Notes: generated by a model not told the origin, from the letters alone. DNA of 8,917 bases from an uncultured Candidatus Melainabacteria bacterium (GCA_937927525.1 CALBDR010000290.1:1-8917); one strand, 5' to 3'. Positions 1 through 6,866 are shown, numbered from the stretch's first letter. Numbers and translations: made by a program.

Positions 1-312
1 GATTATGATATCTCCTAAAGGTATTAGGTCTTCACTATCAAGTTCGATAACAGGTTCAACACTATTAAAAGAAAGAACATCTGTAACTTTATTTTTGTTA
101 CGAAAATTATTGTTTAATTCCTTAATTTCAGTTTCAAGGCAAAAACTTAGACATATTTCTTTATCTTTGTGCTCATAAATTTGTGTTTCAGAAAAACAGA
201 TTTCTGCTAATTTTTCCCAATCAGCACATGTGCAAACATCGATTTTCTCTTTAAGACCAGGATGTAAAGGGTATAGATTGGTGTCGTCTCTATTTATAAC
301 CGTGATTGGCAT
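1..312 (-). CDS. ybeY: Endoribonuclease YbeY, N-terminal part (cut by window edge)
   Basis: The reading frame starts at ATG 312-310 and stays open for 104 codons to the left edge, so the C-terminus is missing. YbeY is a zinc-dependent endoribonuclease used in 16S rRNA 3' maturation and ribosome quality control. What is seen: an acidic N-terminal half, then an ELNNNFR segment (residues 65-71) corresponding to the family's 'I..LN..YR', the hallmark TDVLSF at 77-82, and PLGDI at about 98-102. The zinc-binding HxxxHxxxxxH motif would lie beyond the edge and cannot be checked. A TAG codon directly precedes the ATG in frame, so the protein cannot start further upstream. There is no Shine-Dalgarno-like sequence; instead a perfect palindrome abuts the start. 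It lies 43 bases downstream of the FlgE/G-like gene with no terminator between, so it may be cotranscribed with the flagellar block. Confidence 0.85.
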   Translation of the reverse strand, partial: MPITVINRDDTNLYPLHPGLKEKIDVCTCADWEKLAEICFSETQIYEHKDKEICLSFCLETEIKELNNNFRNKNKVTDVLSFNSVEPVIELDSEDLIPLGDIII

Positions 313-326
313 CTAGAATATTCTAG
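313..326. promoter_or_regulatory. 14-bp perfect palindrome at the ybeY start
   Basis: CTAGAATATTCTAG is a perfect 14-base inverted repeat lying immediately upstream of the ybeY ATG, in the 43-base gap after the FlgE/G-like gene. It takes the place where a ribosome binding site would be expected. Its core GAATATTC has the GAAnnTTC shape of many dimeric operator sites. It could be a repressor site or an RNA hairpin hiding the start codon. The symmetry is seen; the function is inference. Confidence 0.4.
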
Positions 327-355
327 TATATTAAGAAATAAAGTATTACAGAAAA

Positions 356-1261
356 TTACTGAATCAACTCAATAGCAGTACCTGTGATTTTATCTGCAAG
401 TTTCTGTGCCTGAGTTGAGAACTGGAAGTATCTCTGTGCTTCAGTTAAGTAATGTGCTTCAACTTTACTGAAAACATTACTCTTTTCAATCGCCTCTGAA
501 ATGATAGTACTATTTGTACTAGCTAAAGTCGGTAAACCAGAACGATCATTAGGTTCAAAGTAAACTCCATCTTTCATGTCAGTTAAACCTTCAGCGTTGT
601 TGAAGTTTGCTAACTGAATTTTATAAAGAGAAACTAAGTTGTTACCATCTTTTCCATAAACTATGCCATCTTCAGCGACTTTAATTTCATCGTACAAACC
701 TAAATATTTACCATTGCGTGGGTCTAAGGCAACATTAATTGTTTGGGTGTTACCGATAGGTCTTCCTGGTGGATTTAATTCTTGAGCAGCTCCACTGCTA
801 TTATATCTAAAGACATTCTCTGTCGCAAAATCAGTGATATTTGTAGGGTCGGTATTATAGTGACTGAACCTGTGTTCTCTTCTAAGTCTGGTATATGAAC
901 CCTCAAGTGGAGTTCCCATTACTAAAAAGCCTTCTTTTGTAACCATGTCCCCAGAACCATCAATATGAAAGTCACCTAATCTGGTATACATAGTCTTCCC
1001 TTTATTATGGTCCCTTACTGTGAAAAATCCTTTACCTTTGACATAAAGCTTAGTCCACTCACCAATTCTTGGTTCTTGTTTTCCTTGTTTCATGCTGAAA
1101 CCTTCGTCTACAATTTCGCCACCATGCATAAAGTCTCTGAAGCCCCACCTTTTAGCCCTATGACCGTCTAAGCCCATCCCCGCGATGTTTCCAGAGATAG
1201 TTGACATAAGTTCAGTTGAACTTAGAGTCTGGTTTTGAGAAAGGTGGTGTAGGTTATTCAT
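356..1261 (-). CDS. Flagellar hook/rod protein of the FlgE/FlgF/FlgG family
   Basis: This 301-residue protein is an axial component of the flagellum (distal rod or hook), exported through the flagellar type III system. Residues about 16-45 (TELMSTISGNIAGMGLDG then a basic stretch) match the family's N-terminal 'l...SnNIaN..T.GfK' helix in divergent form. Residues 75-118 carry the 'GkGFF.V......YTR.GdF..D..G.lVt..G..v.G' block. Residues 191-245 carry 'I.v.eDG.v......' and QLANFNNAEGL, which is close to FlgG. Residues 256-300 are the C-terminal 'lE.SNV......l.eAQR.fq......ADki' helix. The length is nearer to FlgG/FlgF (about 250-265) than to FlgE (about 400 or more), but the position after a fliK-like gene is where flgE usually sits, so no gene symbol is given. 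The ATG lies 2 bases after the fliK-like stop, with a GGGG ribosome-binding element inside the end of that gene, so the two are probably translationally coupled. Confidence 0.85.
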   Translation of the reverse strand: MNNLHHLSQNQTLSSTELMSTISGNIAGMGLDGHRAKRWGFRDFMHGGEIVDEGFSMKQGKQEPRIGEWTKLYVKGKGFFTVRDHNKGKTMYTRLGDFHIDGSGDMVTKEGFLVMGTPLEGSYTRLRREHRFSHYNTDPTNITDFATENVFRYNSSGAAQELNPPGRPIGNTQTINVALDPRNGKYLGLYDEIKVAEDGIVYGKDGNNLVSLYKIQLANFNNAEGLTDMKDGVYFEPNDRSGLPTLASTNSTIISEAIEKSNVFSKVEAHYLTEAQRYFQFSTQAQKLADKITGTAIELIQ

Positions 1262-1263
1262 GA

Positions 1264-2139
1264 TTACGCCCCATATATTGCTGCTGCATCAAGTACTCTT
1301 GCAGAGCCCATTCTTACGTTTTTCTTGGCTAGAGTAGATCTCAACATTCCTTCTTTAGTTTTAAAGATTTTCACCAAATCCTTTGAACCGATAGCTTGGA
1401 TATCGACACTACTTCCACGCATTTTTACGATAATTGTCTTAACGTCTTCGACATCAGGTATGTCTAAACGAATCGCTTTGTTTTTTCCGTCTTCTAAGAT
1501 ACGTGGTGCTAAAATTTCCCAATGTGCTAACTGCTGTTGTCTTTGTTCTTCAGCACTTTGTTGCTGTTGTTGTTGAGCATTTCCTGCGGCTTGGTTAACC
1601 TGCTCTTGTTTGTCTTGTGCTGCTTGAGCTATGCTCTCTTGCTTACTTTCATAGATAGAATCTTCATCAATTTCCTGCATCTGAGCAGCATCTTGCCCTT
1701 GAGACTGTTGCATTGCTCTTTGATTGTCTTGCAATTGTTGCCCAAGTTTCTTTTGAGATTGCTCCATGGCTTGAGTTTCATCTGGGGCTGCTTCTTGGTT
1801 GTTGGAACTAATTCTTTGTTGTCTTTGCGCTCTTTTTTGCCTTTCCCTCATGTAAAGACTTTTTAAGTCATCTGGAAGTTTTGCAAATTCTTCTTCTGTT
1901 AAATCTACCGTTGGGTCAAATTCTTGTTGAGGTGTCTCTAGTTTATTACGAACATCATCACCTTTTTTATTTAATGCAGCCATTTGCTGCGCAAAGCTTT
2001 TGCCTTTCGCACCAAGTTGACCATTAACAACTTTATTACCATTTGCTGCTGCTTTGGACTGTGTGTTGCTAGGCTCTTGTTTTAAATCCCGGTTATGGTC
2101 TCTTTGACCAGATAGAGTTGATCCTTGTAAATTACTCAT
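1264..2139 (-). CDS. fliK: FliK-like flagellar hook-length control protein (divergent, Gln-rich)
   Basis: Probable hook-length ruler and substrate-specificity switch, itself exported by the flagellar type III apparatus. The first 220 or so residues are hydrophilic, predicted disordered, and very rich in glutamine (six consecutive Gln at 189-194) with Lys, Ala and Asn, as expected for a FliK ruler region. A compact domain follows at about residues 222-286: AIRLDIPDVEDVKTIIVKM, then 'VDIQAI...' and 'MLRSTLAKKNVRMGSARVLDA'-like spacing. This fits the FliK C-terminal pattern 'L.P..L..V.V......v.v......lr..L......LR..L...g......V'. At 291 residues it is shorter than the roughly 400 of enterobacterial FliK. 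Gene order supports the call: downstream of fliJ and just before a rod/hook gene, although flgD, which often lies between fliK and flgE, is absent. The start has no clear Shine-Dalgarno. FliK proteins diverge strongly, so the call rests on context plus the C-terminal pattern. Confidence 0.6.
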   Translation of the reverse strand: MSNLQGSTLSGQRDHNRDLKQEPSNTQSKAAANGNKVVNGQLGAKGKSFAQQMAALNKKGDDVRNKLETPQQEFDPTVDLTEEEFAKLPDDLKSLYMRERQKRAQRQQRISSNNQEAAPDETQAMEQSQKKLGQQLQDNQRAMQQSQGQDAAQMQEIDEDSIYESKQESIAQAAQDKQEQVNQAAGNAQQQQQQSAEEQRQQQLAHWEILAPRILEDGKNKAIRLDIPDVEDVKTIIVKMRGSSVDIQAIGSKDLVKIFKTKEGMLRSTLAKKNVRMGSARVLDAAAIYGA

Positions 2140-2162
2140 AATATTAGTGTAGGTAAATTAGA

Positions 2163-2237
2163 TTAAGTAATGGTTATAAGCACCAAAACTTAGTTAATAT
2201 ATGTTTATTTTTAAACTTTTAAGTTAAGTACTGGTTA
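2163..2237. repeat. Pair of near-identical 14-base direct repeats upstream of the fliK-like gene
   Basis: The 113-base gap between the 1039-residue protein's gene and the fliK-like gene contains TTAAGTAATGGTTA (2163-2176) and TTAAGTACTGGTTA (2224-2237), identical at 13 of 14 positions and 61 bases apart start to start, about six helical turns. On the coding strand they read TAACC(A)(G/T)TACTTAA. The rest of the gap is almost pure A/T with no stable terminator; only a weak 5-bp stem CTCTA/TAGAG spans the upstream stop codon. Paired sites with helical phasing suggest a regulator binding in front of the fliK-like gene. This is an inference; AT-rich DNA also yields such repeats by chance. Confidence 0.35.
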
Positions 2238-2252
2238 AGGACTCTATAATTT

Positions 2253-5200
2253 TTAGAGATATTCTTGGATTGCTCTATCAATCTCTAATTGAGTTTGTGA
2301 ATTTAAGTCTTTTTCGTATTGACTAAGTAAATTACTAATTCTTTTAAAGAGACTGTCTATATTTCTATATTTTTCTGGATAGACAGAGCTTTGAATTTTT
2401 CTTGCAAGTTGATCTAGTTTAATACTAAGATTTCGATAAAATTCAGAAATTATACCGAATTTATCACGCTTTACTTGATTAAATCTAGATAGTTTGAATT
2501 TTTGTTCGTGGAAATACTCTAGGTTTTCTAAGTTAAAAAGATTGAAGACAAGTGTTTGAAAGAAAGGATCTTTACTAACTTCTAAATCATCAAATCTATA
2601 ACAAAGAGTCTTATATATATATGAAAAGTCTATGGAATTTAGTCTAGAGTCTCTGTTAAAGTCGAATTTCAAAGTCTCCTCACCTTGATATTCAATATTG
2701 AAAAGACTTTTGAATTCTAAAAGGAGTTGGTTTACTTCTTCTTCTATAAATTGATAATCTTTATCTAAAAAAGAAAATAAATCTAGAGCTTCACGTACTT
2801 GACTACTTCTTCTAAAGTAGCCATTTAGCAAGCTTGCCTTTTGAAACCATTTCATCTCTAGAAGTTTAATTGGATAATGCTCGTAAATATTACCAAACCA
2901 TTGATCGTGGGCAGTCTCAGCGACTAGAATTTCGAGTATATCTCCAAGCTCCATTAAGTGTTTGAATTGTCTTAGAAGTATGACTATGTCTTTTTCTTTC
3001 AAGAAGTTTAAGTTATAGTAGAGACCACTTCTGACGCCCCATAGTGCGTAATAAAGTTGTCTTGAGAGTCTATGTGCACCAGAATTGGATTTAAGGCTTT
3101 GTTTGTGACTAGTGATATGGTCGTTAAAATATTTAATATTAGTTTTAGAGAAGCCTGACTCTGAGTCTATAATTCGATCAATTCTTTGGGCAAAGTTTTT
3201 ATGTTTATAGTTAACTATGTCGGCGTATTGGATTTGGACAATTTCACAAATTATATCCATGGCTTGAACATCGAAGTAAGAACCACCTCGGCACAGAACA
3301 GCTGAGATATTACTCTCATTTTTGAAGTTTTCAAAGTAAGCTGTTTCAATATCAAATAAATGGCTAGAGCCATCATTAGAACTAAATCTGGTTAAATCTT
3401 TAATTAGCATATTGCGACTATGGTTAAGTCTGGATAAGTATTTTAAGCACTTGAAGCAAGTTTTGATATTAAGCTTTTTACTTAAAAGCAACCACAGCAT
3501 TTTATCGTCATTTTTATTAAAATCTTCTGCGATGTTTTGTGCCCAGCTTAAGTAACGATAACTATTCCATGCCCTTACTTGTTCAGTAGTTTTACCACCT
3601 TCTGAAAAGAAAAGGTCATGGTATTGAAATCTTTTTTTTGTTACTTGGTTGTATATGTTTAATGAATTGAGGCGTGTTGATAAAAAGCATACTTTTACTA
3701 CGATCTCTATGATCCTGTTGTAATCAGCATTAGGTCCATGATTACTTTCAAATTTCGCAATGATTTTTTGAATGTCTTCAATATCTAAATTATCTGACTC
3801 TTGATGAATAAATTCATTTTCAAAGAAGTCTATCGCATATTTGGCTATACCATTCCTACTAAATGCTTCTGTGAAAAAACTAGTATGAATTTGAAAACCT
3901 TGTTCGTTAATAGGAAAATAGTTTGCATTTAGCCAGATTGCAAGTAGTTGCTTGAATTTCTCTTCATCTATATTTGGGTCTAAATTTAAAAGTGAGTCGA
4001 TGACTTTATTGAAACAGAGTTCATTATTCATTCTAGTCACTCTGAGGATTTCAGTTTGTATTTCATCTAAATAAGAACTGCTGATACCTATGTTCTGTAA
4101 AGCTTCTCTAACTATTTTTGTGTCTATTCTTTTACTTAGCCTGCCTCCATTTTGGTGAAGGTTGACTAGTGTTTTAACTATTTCAAGCTCATCAATATTA
4201 TTATCTCTGTGAAAGTTAATATATTTTTCAATTAATTTTTGTTTATTTGAGATTTTTTTGATTGCATTGAGATAACGTGGATTTGCCCCTTGGTAAAGGG
4301 ATTGAATCCTTTCAATATTTGTTGAACTTAAGAAATCGCGTTTTATATTAGTTAGAATATTGTCTGGGTTATCTTTATGAAGCGGATGATTTTCGTTTAT
4401 TTTTCCTTTTGTAAACCAGGTTGCAACTTCTTTGATATCTACTGTTAATTTTGATTGGGTGAGTTGGTGGACTTCTTCGATGTATCTTTTAGCCAGCCTG
4501 GCAGCCTCAGCTTGAGCACTATAAAGCTTTGCTTGTGTGGAGTCAATACCATGTTTTGCAATAGCTTTGTTTAAAAGTTTATTGAGTCGAACTTGTGATT
4601 CGAAGACTTTTTGATATAAATAGAGGTGATCAGAGCTCATCCCCTCACGAATTAGGGTAAGGATTTTTTTGATTCGATATAACTCTAGAGCAGCAATATT
4701 ACTTTTAGAGAAGGCATGACCTATGAAACCTCCTTCAGCATAAAGATTCCCGGGCAACTTATCACCAAAATTTTGATAATGTATCAAAATATTTTCAATA
4801 GCTGGTTTATAGTCTTTTAAAGTCTGCAGCAAAATTTCTTTTTCTGGAATATCCAATTGAATATCTATGTAGCTAAGGTCTGAATTTTCGATATAGTGCT
4901 TTTGTTCCTCAAGCAAACACTTACAGTTTTTACAAATATCAATTTGATTTCTGACATTTTTTAGAAAGTTATCATAGTCTTGGAAATTATTAAAATCTGC
5001 CCCTAGCCTTTTCAAGGCTTCAGGGTGTAATGAATAATCATTAGCTGGATGAAGAGGGATATGCATTATGTGAGGTGCTTCTGGAGTATGTGCAGCATAC
5101 CATTCTCTTAGCTGTAGACTGATTCTCTCTGTTCTATTTAATGCATTAGTAAGAAAGTTGATTATTTCAGAGATTAATTTTTCAACACTTAGGTTTTTTT

Positions 5201-5372
5201 GTTCTTCGGTATTTGTGAAGGATGAGCTAGAGAAATCCAATAAATCATCAGCGATTTTATCAAATTCCTGTGAATACCTTTCAGATGCTTGTTTTACGTA
5301 GGAAAGCTCAGTTTCTTGTTTTATTCGTTTTAGTAGTTCACCTATTTCGTTATTAGAGCCAAGCTTCGTCAT
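2253..5372 (-). CDS. Uncharacterised 1039-residue protein inside the flagellar operon
   Basis: I do not recognise a family. The protein is large, hydrophilic and looks mostly alpha-helical, with many charged helices and scattered aromatic residues. I see no signal peptide, no transmembrane segment, no nucleotide-binding loop, and no internal repeat obvious by eye. Local points: a His-rich HIMHIPLHP at about 101-109; a Cys cluster CKNCKC (C147, C150, C152) that could bind metal; a Gly-containing loop LPGNLYAEGGFIGHAF near 206-221; and an Ala-rich helix with SAQAEAARLAKRY around 285-300. The ATG at 5372 lies inside the end of fliJ (20-base overlap, different frame), with GAGGA five bases upstream of it, so translation is probably coupled to fliJ. 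The stop is followed by a 113-base gap to the fliK-like gene. Its position between fliJ and fliK suggests a flagellar export or assembly role, or a cytoplasmic partner of FliJ. That is context only. The reading frame is intact, so it appears to be under selection. Confidence 0.85.
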   Translation of the reverse strand: MTKLGSNNEIGELLKRIKQETELSYVKQASERYSQEFDKIADDLLDFSSSSFTNTEEQKNLSVEKLISEIINFLTNALNRTERISLQLREWYAAHTPEAPHIMHIPLHPANDYSLHPEALKRLGADFNNFQDYDNFLKNVRNQIDICKNCKCLLEEQKHYIENSDLSYIDIQLDIPEKEILLQTLKDYKPAIENILIHYQNFGDKLPGNLYAEGGFIGHAFSKSNIAALELYRIKKILTLIREGMSSDHLYLYQKVFESQVRLNKLLNKAIAKHGIDSTQAKLYSAQAEAARLAKRYIEEVHQLTQSKLTVDIKEVATWFTKGKINENHPLHKDNPDNILTNIKRDFLSSTNIERIQSLYQGANPRYLNAIKKISNKQKLIEKYINFHRDNNIDELEIVKTLVNLHQNGGRLSKRIDTKIVREALQNIGISSSYLDEIQTEILRVTRMNNELCFNKVIDSLLNLDPNIDEEKFKQLLAIWLNANYFPINEQGFQIHTSFFTEAFSRNGIAKYAIDFFENEFIHQESDNLDIEDIQKIIAKFESNHGPNADYNRIIEIVVKVCFLSTRLNSLNIYNQVTKKRFQYHDLFFSEGGKTTEQVRAWNSYRYLSWAQNIAEDFNKNDDKMLWLLLSKKLNIKTCFKCLKYLSRLNHSRNMLIKDLTRFSSNDGSSHLFDIETAYFENFKNESNISAVLCRGGSYFDVQAMDIICEIVQIQYADIVNYKHKNFAQRIDRIIDSESGFSKTNIKYFNDHITSHKQSLKSNSGAHRLSRQLYYALWGVRSGLYYNLNFLKEKDIVILLRQFKHLMELGDILEILVAETAHDQWFGNIYEHYPIKLLEMKWFQKASLLNGYFRRSSQVREALDLFSFLDKDYQFIEEEVNQLLLEFKSLFNIEYQGEETLKFDFNRDSRLNSIDFSYIYKTLCYRFDDLEVSKDPFFQTLVFNLFNLENLEYFHEQKFKLSRFNQVKRDKFGIISEFYRNLSIKLDQLARKIQSSVYPEKYRNIDSLFKRISNLLSQYEKDLNSQTQLEIDRAIQEYL

Positions 5373-5823
5373 CCTCTTCCTCTTCTTGTTGGCGTTTGAG
5401 CATCTCGGTTGCGAATTTTAATGAAACTTTTTCATCAGTTTCAAGTTGCTCTATTCTATTCTCCTCTTCATAGTATTCCTCTGCTTGCTTTTCTTTTAAC
5501 TTTTCTAGAGCCTCCGCTTTCATTCTTGCATCGAGTAGGTCTTTTTGAGCTTGAACTCTGTCTTTCTTATATTGAGCTAAATTTTCATGTAATTTTTCAA
5601 ATTCTTTATTGAGCTTCTTTAAAATTCTTAAATAGGCTTCAGCAAACTGGTAATTGGTTTCAACCATTTCTTCTTGATTCGTTTTAATTTGAGCGTGTTT
5701 CAACTTAATATTTACACGTGTTTCACTGATTTTCTTTTCAATTTCTTGAATCTTGGCGAGCATCTCTTGCACGGCTTCATGCCGCATCCTAAGAATTTTT
5801 TCAAGTTTAAACTTGAAAGCCAT
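5353..5823 (-). CDS. fliJ: Flagellar export protein FliJ
   Basis: FliJ is the small coiled-coil stalk of the flagellar type III export ATPase; it binds FliI and the FlhA gate and escorts substrates. The 156-residue length is typical (about 145-150). The start MAFKFKLEKILRMR matches the family opening 'M.F.FrLe.vLr.re', which decides the start. The rest is a continuous charged antiparallel coiled coil, including ALEKLKEKQAEEYYEEENR at about 105-123, closely matching the FliJ 'LEkLkek....y..ee.r.Eq...DE' C-terminal signature. The tail is acidic (EEEEDDEAWL). A GAGGAA ribosome binding site lies about 12 bases upstream of the ATG. The usual upstream neighbour fliI is not in the window; a lysozyme gene precedes it by 46 bases instead. 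Its last 20 bases overlap the start of the large unknown gene. Confidence 0.9.
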   Translation of the reverse strand: MAFKFKLEKILRMRHEAVQEMLAKIQEIEKKISETRVNIKLKHAQIKTNQEEMVETNYQFAEAYLRILKKLNKEFEKLHENLAQYKKDRVQAQKDLLDARMKAEALEKLKEKQAEEYYEEENRIEQLETDEKVSLKFATEMLKRQQEEEEDDEAWL

Positions 5824-5847
5824 ATAATATATTCTTCCTCAAAAGGC

Positions 5848-5862
5848 TTAACGATATGTTAA
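5848..5862. promoter_or_regulatory. Short inverted repeat upstream of fliJ
   Basis: TTAAC-gatat-GTTAA is a 5-bp-arm inverted repeat in the 46-base gap between the lysozyme gene and fliJ, just upstream of the fliJ GAGGAA ribosome binding site. It could be a protein site or only AT-rich coincidence. It is too weak for a terminator and has no T-run. Confidence 0.2.
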
Positions 5863-5869
5863 TTTAATT

Positions 5870-6601
5870 TTACTTAGATTTAGCGATAGATTTACTAATA
5901 TTGATTCCATCAGCTAAACCTTGAAGATAAGCATTAAACTCAGCAAATTCTTTACTTTTGTCCCCAAATTTTATTTGCGCTTGCTTTAATATAAGGTTTT
6001 TGACTTTGTTGTTGATTGAGTTATTTTCTTTTTTGATTAACTGTTTTTTTAGTTCATCTAATGAAAAATTCTTATCTATACTTGCTTTTTTAGATTGAGT
6101 ATCTGTTTTTTGAGTGGTTTTTGTGGTGCTAGCTGTTCCAGCTTTACTTAAAAATAGTTTTCTTTCAGCAGTTCTTCTTCTTGTTAAGCCTGGAAGTGCT
6201 CTAAGTTTACCTGTAGAGGGGCTGGGAGCTTTATTCCATCTTAAAAATTCATCAGCTGCTCCAGTGAAGTCCTTAAGATTAATCTTTTTAAGAAGAGTTG
6301 AGCTTTTAAATGCTCCTTCACCGATATTATAGATAAAACAAACCAATGCATCAAACTGGTTTTGATTGACTTGAACTGTTACTAGTTTGTTAACAGCATT
6401 TTCAAATTTAATTAAGTCATTTGCAATTAATTCTTCCGCTTCAGTTAGGCTGATTTGATCACCTTGTTTTACTTTATGATTATTCGTGTAGAGAGTCGAA
6501 CCATAACCTATAGTCCAAACCCCTGCTGAACATAAATATGCTTTACTCCTAAAACCTTCAAACTCTTTAATGAGTTTGATTCCTTTTTTACTTGTTTTCA
6601 T
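5870..6601 (-). CDS. Phage-type lysozyme (glycoside hydrolase family 24) heading the flagellar operon
   Basis: Predicted muramidase cutting the beta-1,4 bond between N-acetylmuramic acid and N-acetylglucosamine. Numbering from ATG 6601: E15 in KEFEGFR, C24, and T30 in GVWTIGYG keep the GH24 spacing E-x8-(D/C)-x5-T. Cys in the second place is the E-C-T triad known from P1 Lyz-type endolysins. Further family blocks are FDALVCFIYNIGEGAF (about 83-98), STLLKKIN (101-108), FLRWNKA (119-125) and LPGLTRRRTAERKLF (136-150). The catalytic domain ends near residue 153. A Thr/Lys/Ser/Gln linker (about 155-173) and a 70-residue charged helical tail follow, unrelated to known cell-wall-binding repeats as far as I can see. 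There is no signal peptide or SAR-type N-terminal membrane helix, so how it reaches the wall is unclear; export through the flagellar system would be one route. The frame can also open at TTG 6607 (two extra residues). I prefer ATG 6601, although neither has a good Shine-Dalgarno. Context suggests a FlgJ-like role in rod assembly, or a domesticated phage gene. Confidence 0.85.
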   Translation of the reverse strand: MKTSKKGIKLIKEFEGFRSKAYLCSAGVWTIGYGSTLYTNNHKVKQGDQISLTEAEELIANDLIKFENAVNKLVTVQVNQNQFDALVCFIYNIGEGAFKSSTLLKKINLKDFTGAADEFLRWNKAPSPSTGKLRALPGLTRRRTAERKLFLSKAGTASTTKTTQKTDTQSKKASIDKNFSLDELKKQLIKKENNSINNKVKNLILKQAQIKFGDKSKEFAEFNAYLQGLADGINISKSIAKSK

Positions 6602-6623
6602 AATCAAAATGGCTTATAAAACC

Positions 6624-6661
6624 TTATCTAATAAGATAATCGGGATTTAATAAGTCGTCAA
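6624..6661 (-). promoter_or_regulatory. Putative sigma70-type promoter of the lysozyme-fliJ operon, with inverted repeat over the -10
   Basis: On the minus strand, TTGACG (6661-6656, five of six matches to TTGACA) is followed after exactly 17 bases by TATCTT (6638-6633, four of six matches to TATAAT). Transcription would start near 6626, giving a leader of about 25 bases before the lysozyme ATG. An inverted repeat, TTATCT-aata-AGATAA (6624-6639), covers the -10 and the presumed start point and could be an operator. No terminator lies between the upstream small peptide gene and this site, so read-through from above is also possible. Confidence 0.45.
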
Positions 6662-6678
6662 TGAGAGTTTTAGTTATA

Positions 6679-6798
6679 TTAAGATTTGCTTGCATTAGCA
6701 AATGAAGTTCTTATTAAAGTACTTTTAATTGTAGGTACTCTTATCGATGAACCTATTGTAGGACCTAATTCTTCTGTTTTAATTGCTGATCTTTTCAT
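6679..6798 (-). CDS. Small peptide, 39 residues, possible RiPP/leader-type precursor (peptide A)
   Basis: ATG 6798-6796 to TAA, preceded by AGGA with a 7-base gap, which is one of the better ribosome binding sites in the window. The peptide begins MKRSAIKTEELGPTIGSS, continues IRVPTIKSTLIRTSF and ends in ASKS. It is basic, Ser/Thr-rich and without Cys. The KTEELGPTIGSS segment lines up without gaps with NTEELNISVGGG of the neighbouring peptide B (T, E, E, L and one G identical, I/V similar). This makes a shared leader followed by a variable core plausible, as in RiPP or double-glycine precursors. No modifying enzyme or peptide exporter is visible in the window. It sits 40 bases downstream of peptide B's terminator and just upstream of the flagellar operon promoter. 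It could instead be an unrelated small protein or a chance frame in AT-rich DNA. No function is assigned. Confidence 0.5.
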   Translation of the reverse strand: MKRSAIKTEELGPTIGSSIRVPTIKSTLIRTSFANASKS

Positions 6799-6837
6799 TT
6801 CTTTATCCTAAAAAATATTGAGCTTCCTAAAATTGGC

Positions 6838-6866
6838 AAAAAAAAGCCCTGCCTCGTTGCAGGGCT
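6838..6866 (-). terminator. Rho-independent terminator after peptide B
   Basis: On the minus strand AGCCCTGC (6866-6859), a six-base loop AACGAG and GCAGGGCT (6852-6845) form a perfect 8-bp GC-rich stem. It runs into a tract of eight T (6845-6838), the first of which is the last base of the stem. This is a textbook intrinsic terminator. It ends the peptide B transcript and separates it from peptide A. Confidence 0.92.

Noticed and set aside
1559..1577. Short GTT/GCT-type triplet run as a microsatellite repeat
   Set aside because: It encodes the poly-Gln run of the fliK-like protein and is too short to list as a separate repeat.
1537..1866. Leu/Ser/Cys-rich open frame on the plus strand, resembling a membrane protein
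   Set aside because: It is the antisense shadow of the Gln-rich part of the fliK-like gene (CAA/CAG codons read backwards give Leu/Cys), with no start signal of its own.
2243..2258. CTCTA/TAGAG hairpin at the stop of the 1039-residue gene as a terminator
   Set aside because: Only a 5-bp AT-rich stem, with no T-run after it on the minus strand.
5870..6601. Prophage remnant around the lysozyme
   Set aside because: No holin, integrase, tail or other phage gene is nearby; all neighbours are flagellar or housekeeping genes.
6602..6607. TTG start two codons upstream for the lysozyme
   Set aside because: The ATG at 6601 is a better start codon, the extra residues add nothing to the family match, and neither option has a clear ribosome binding site.
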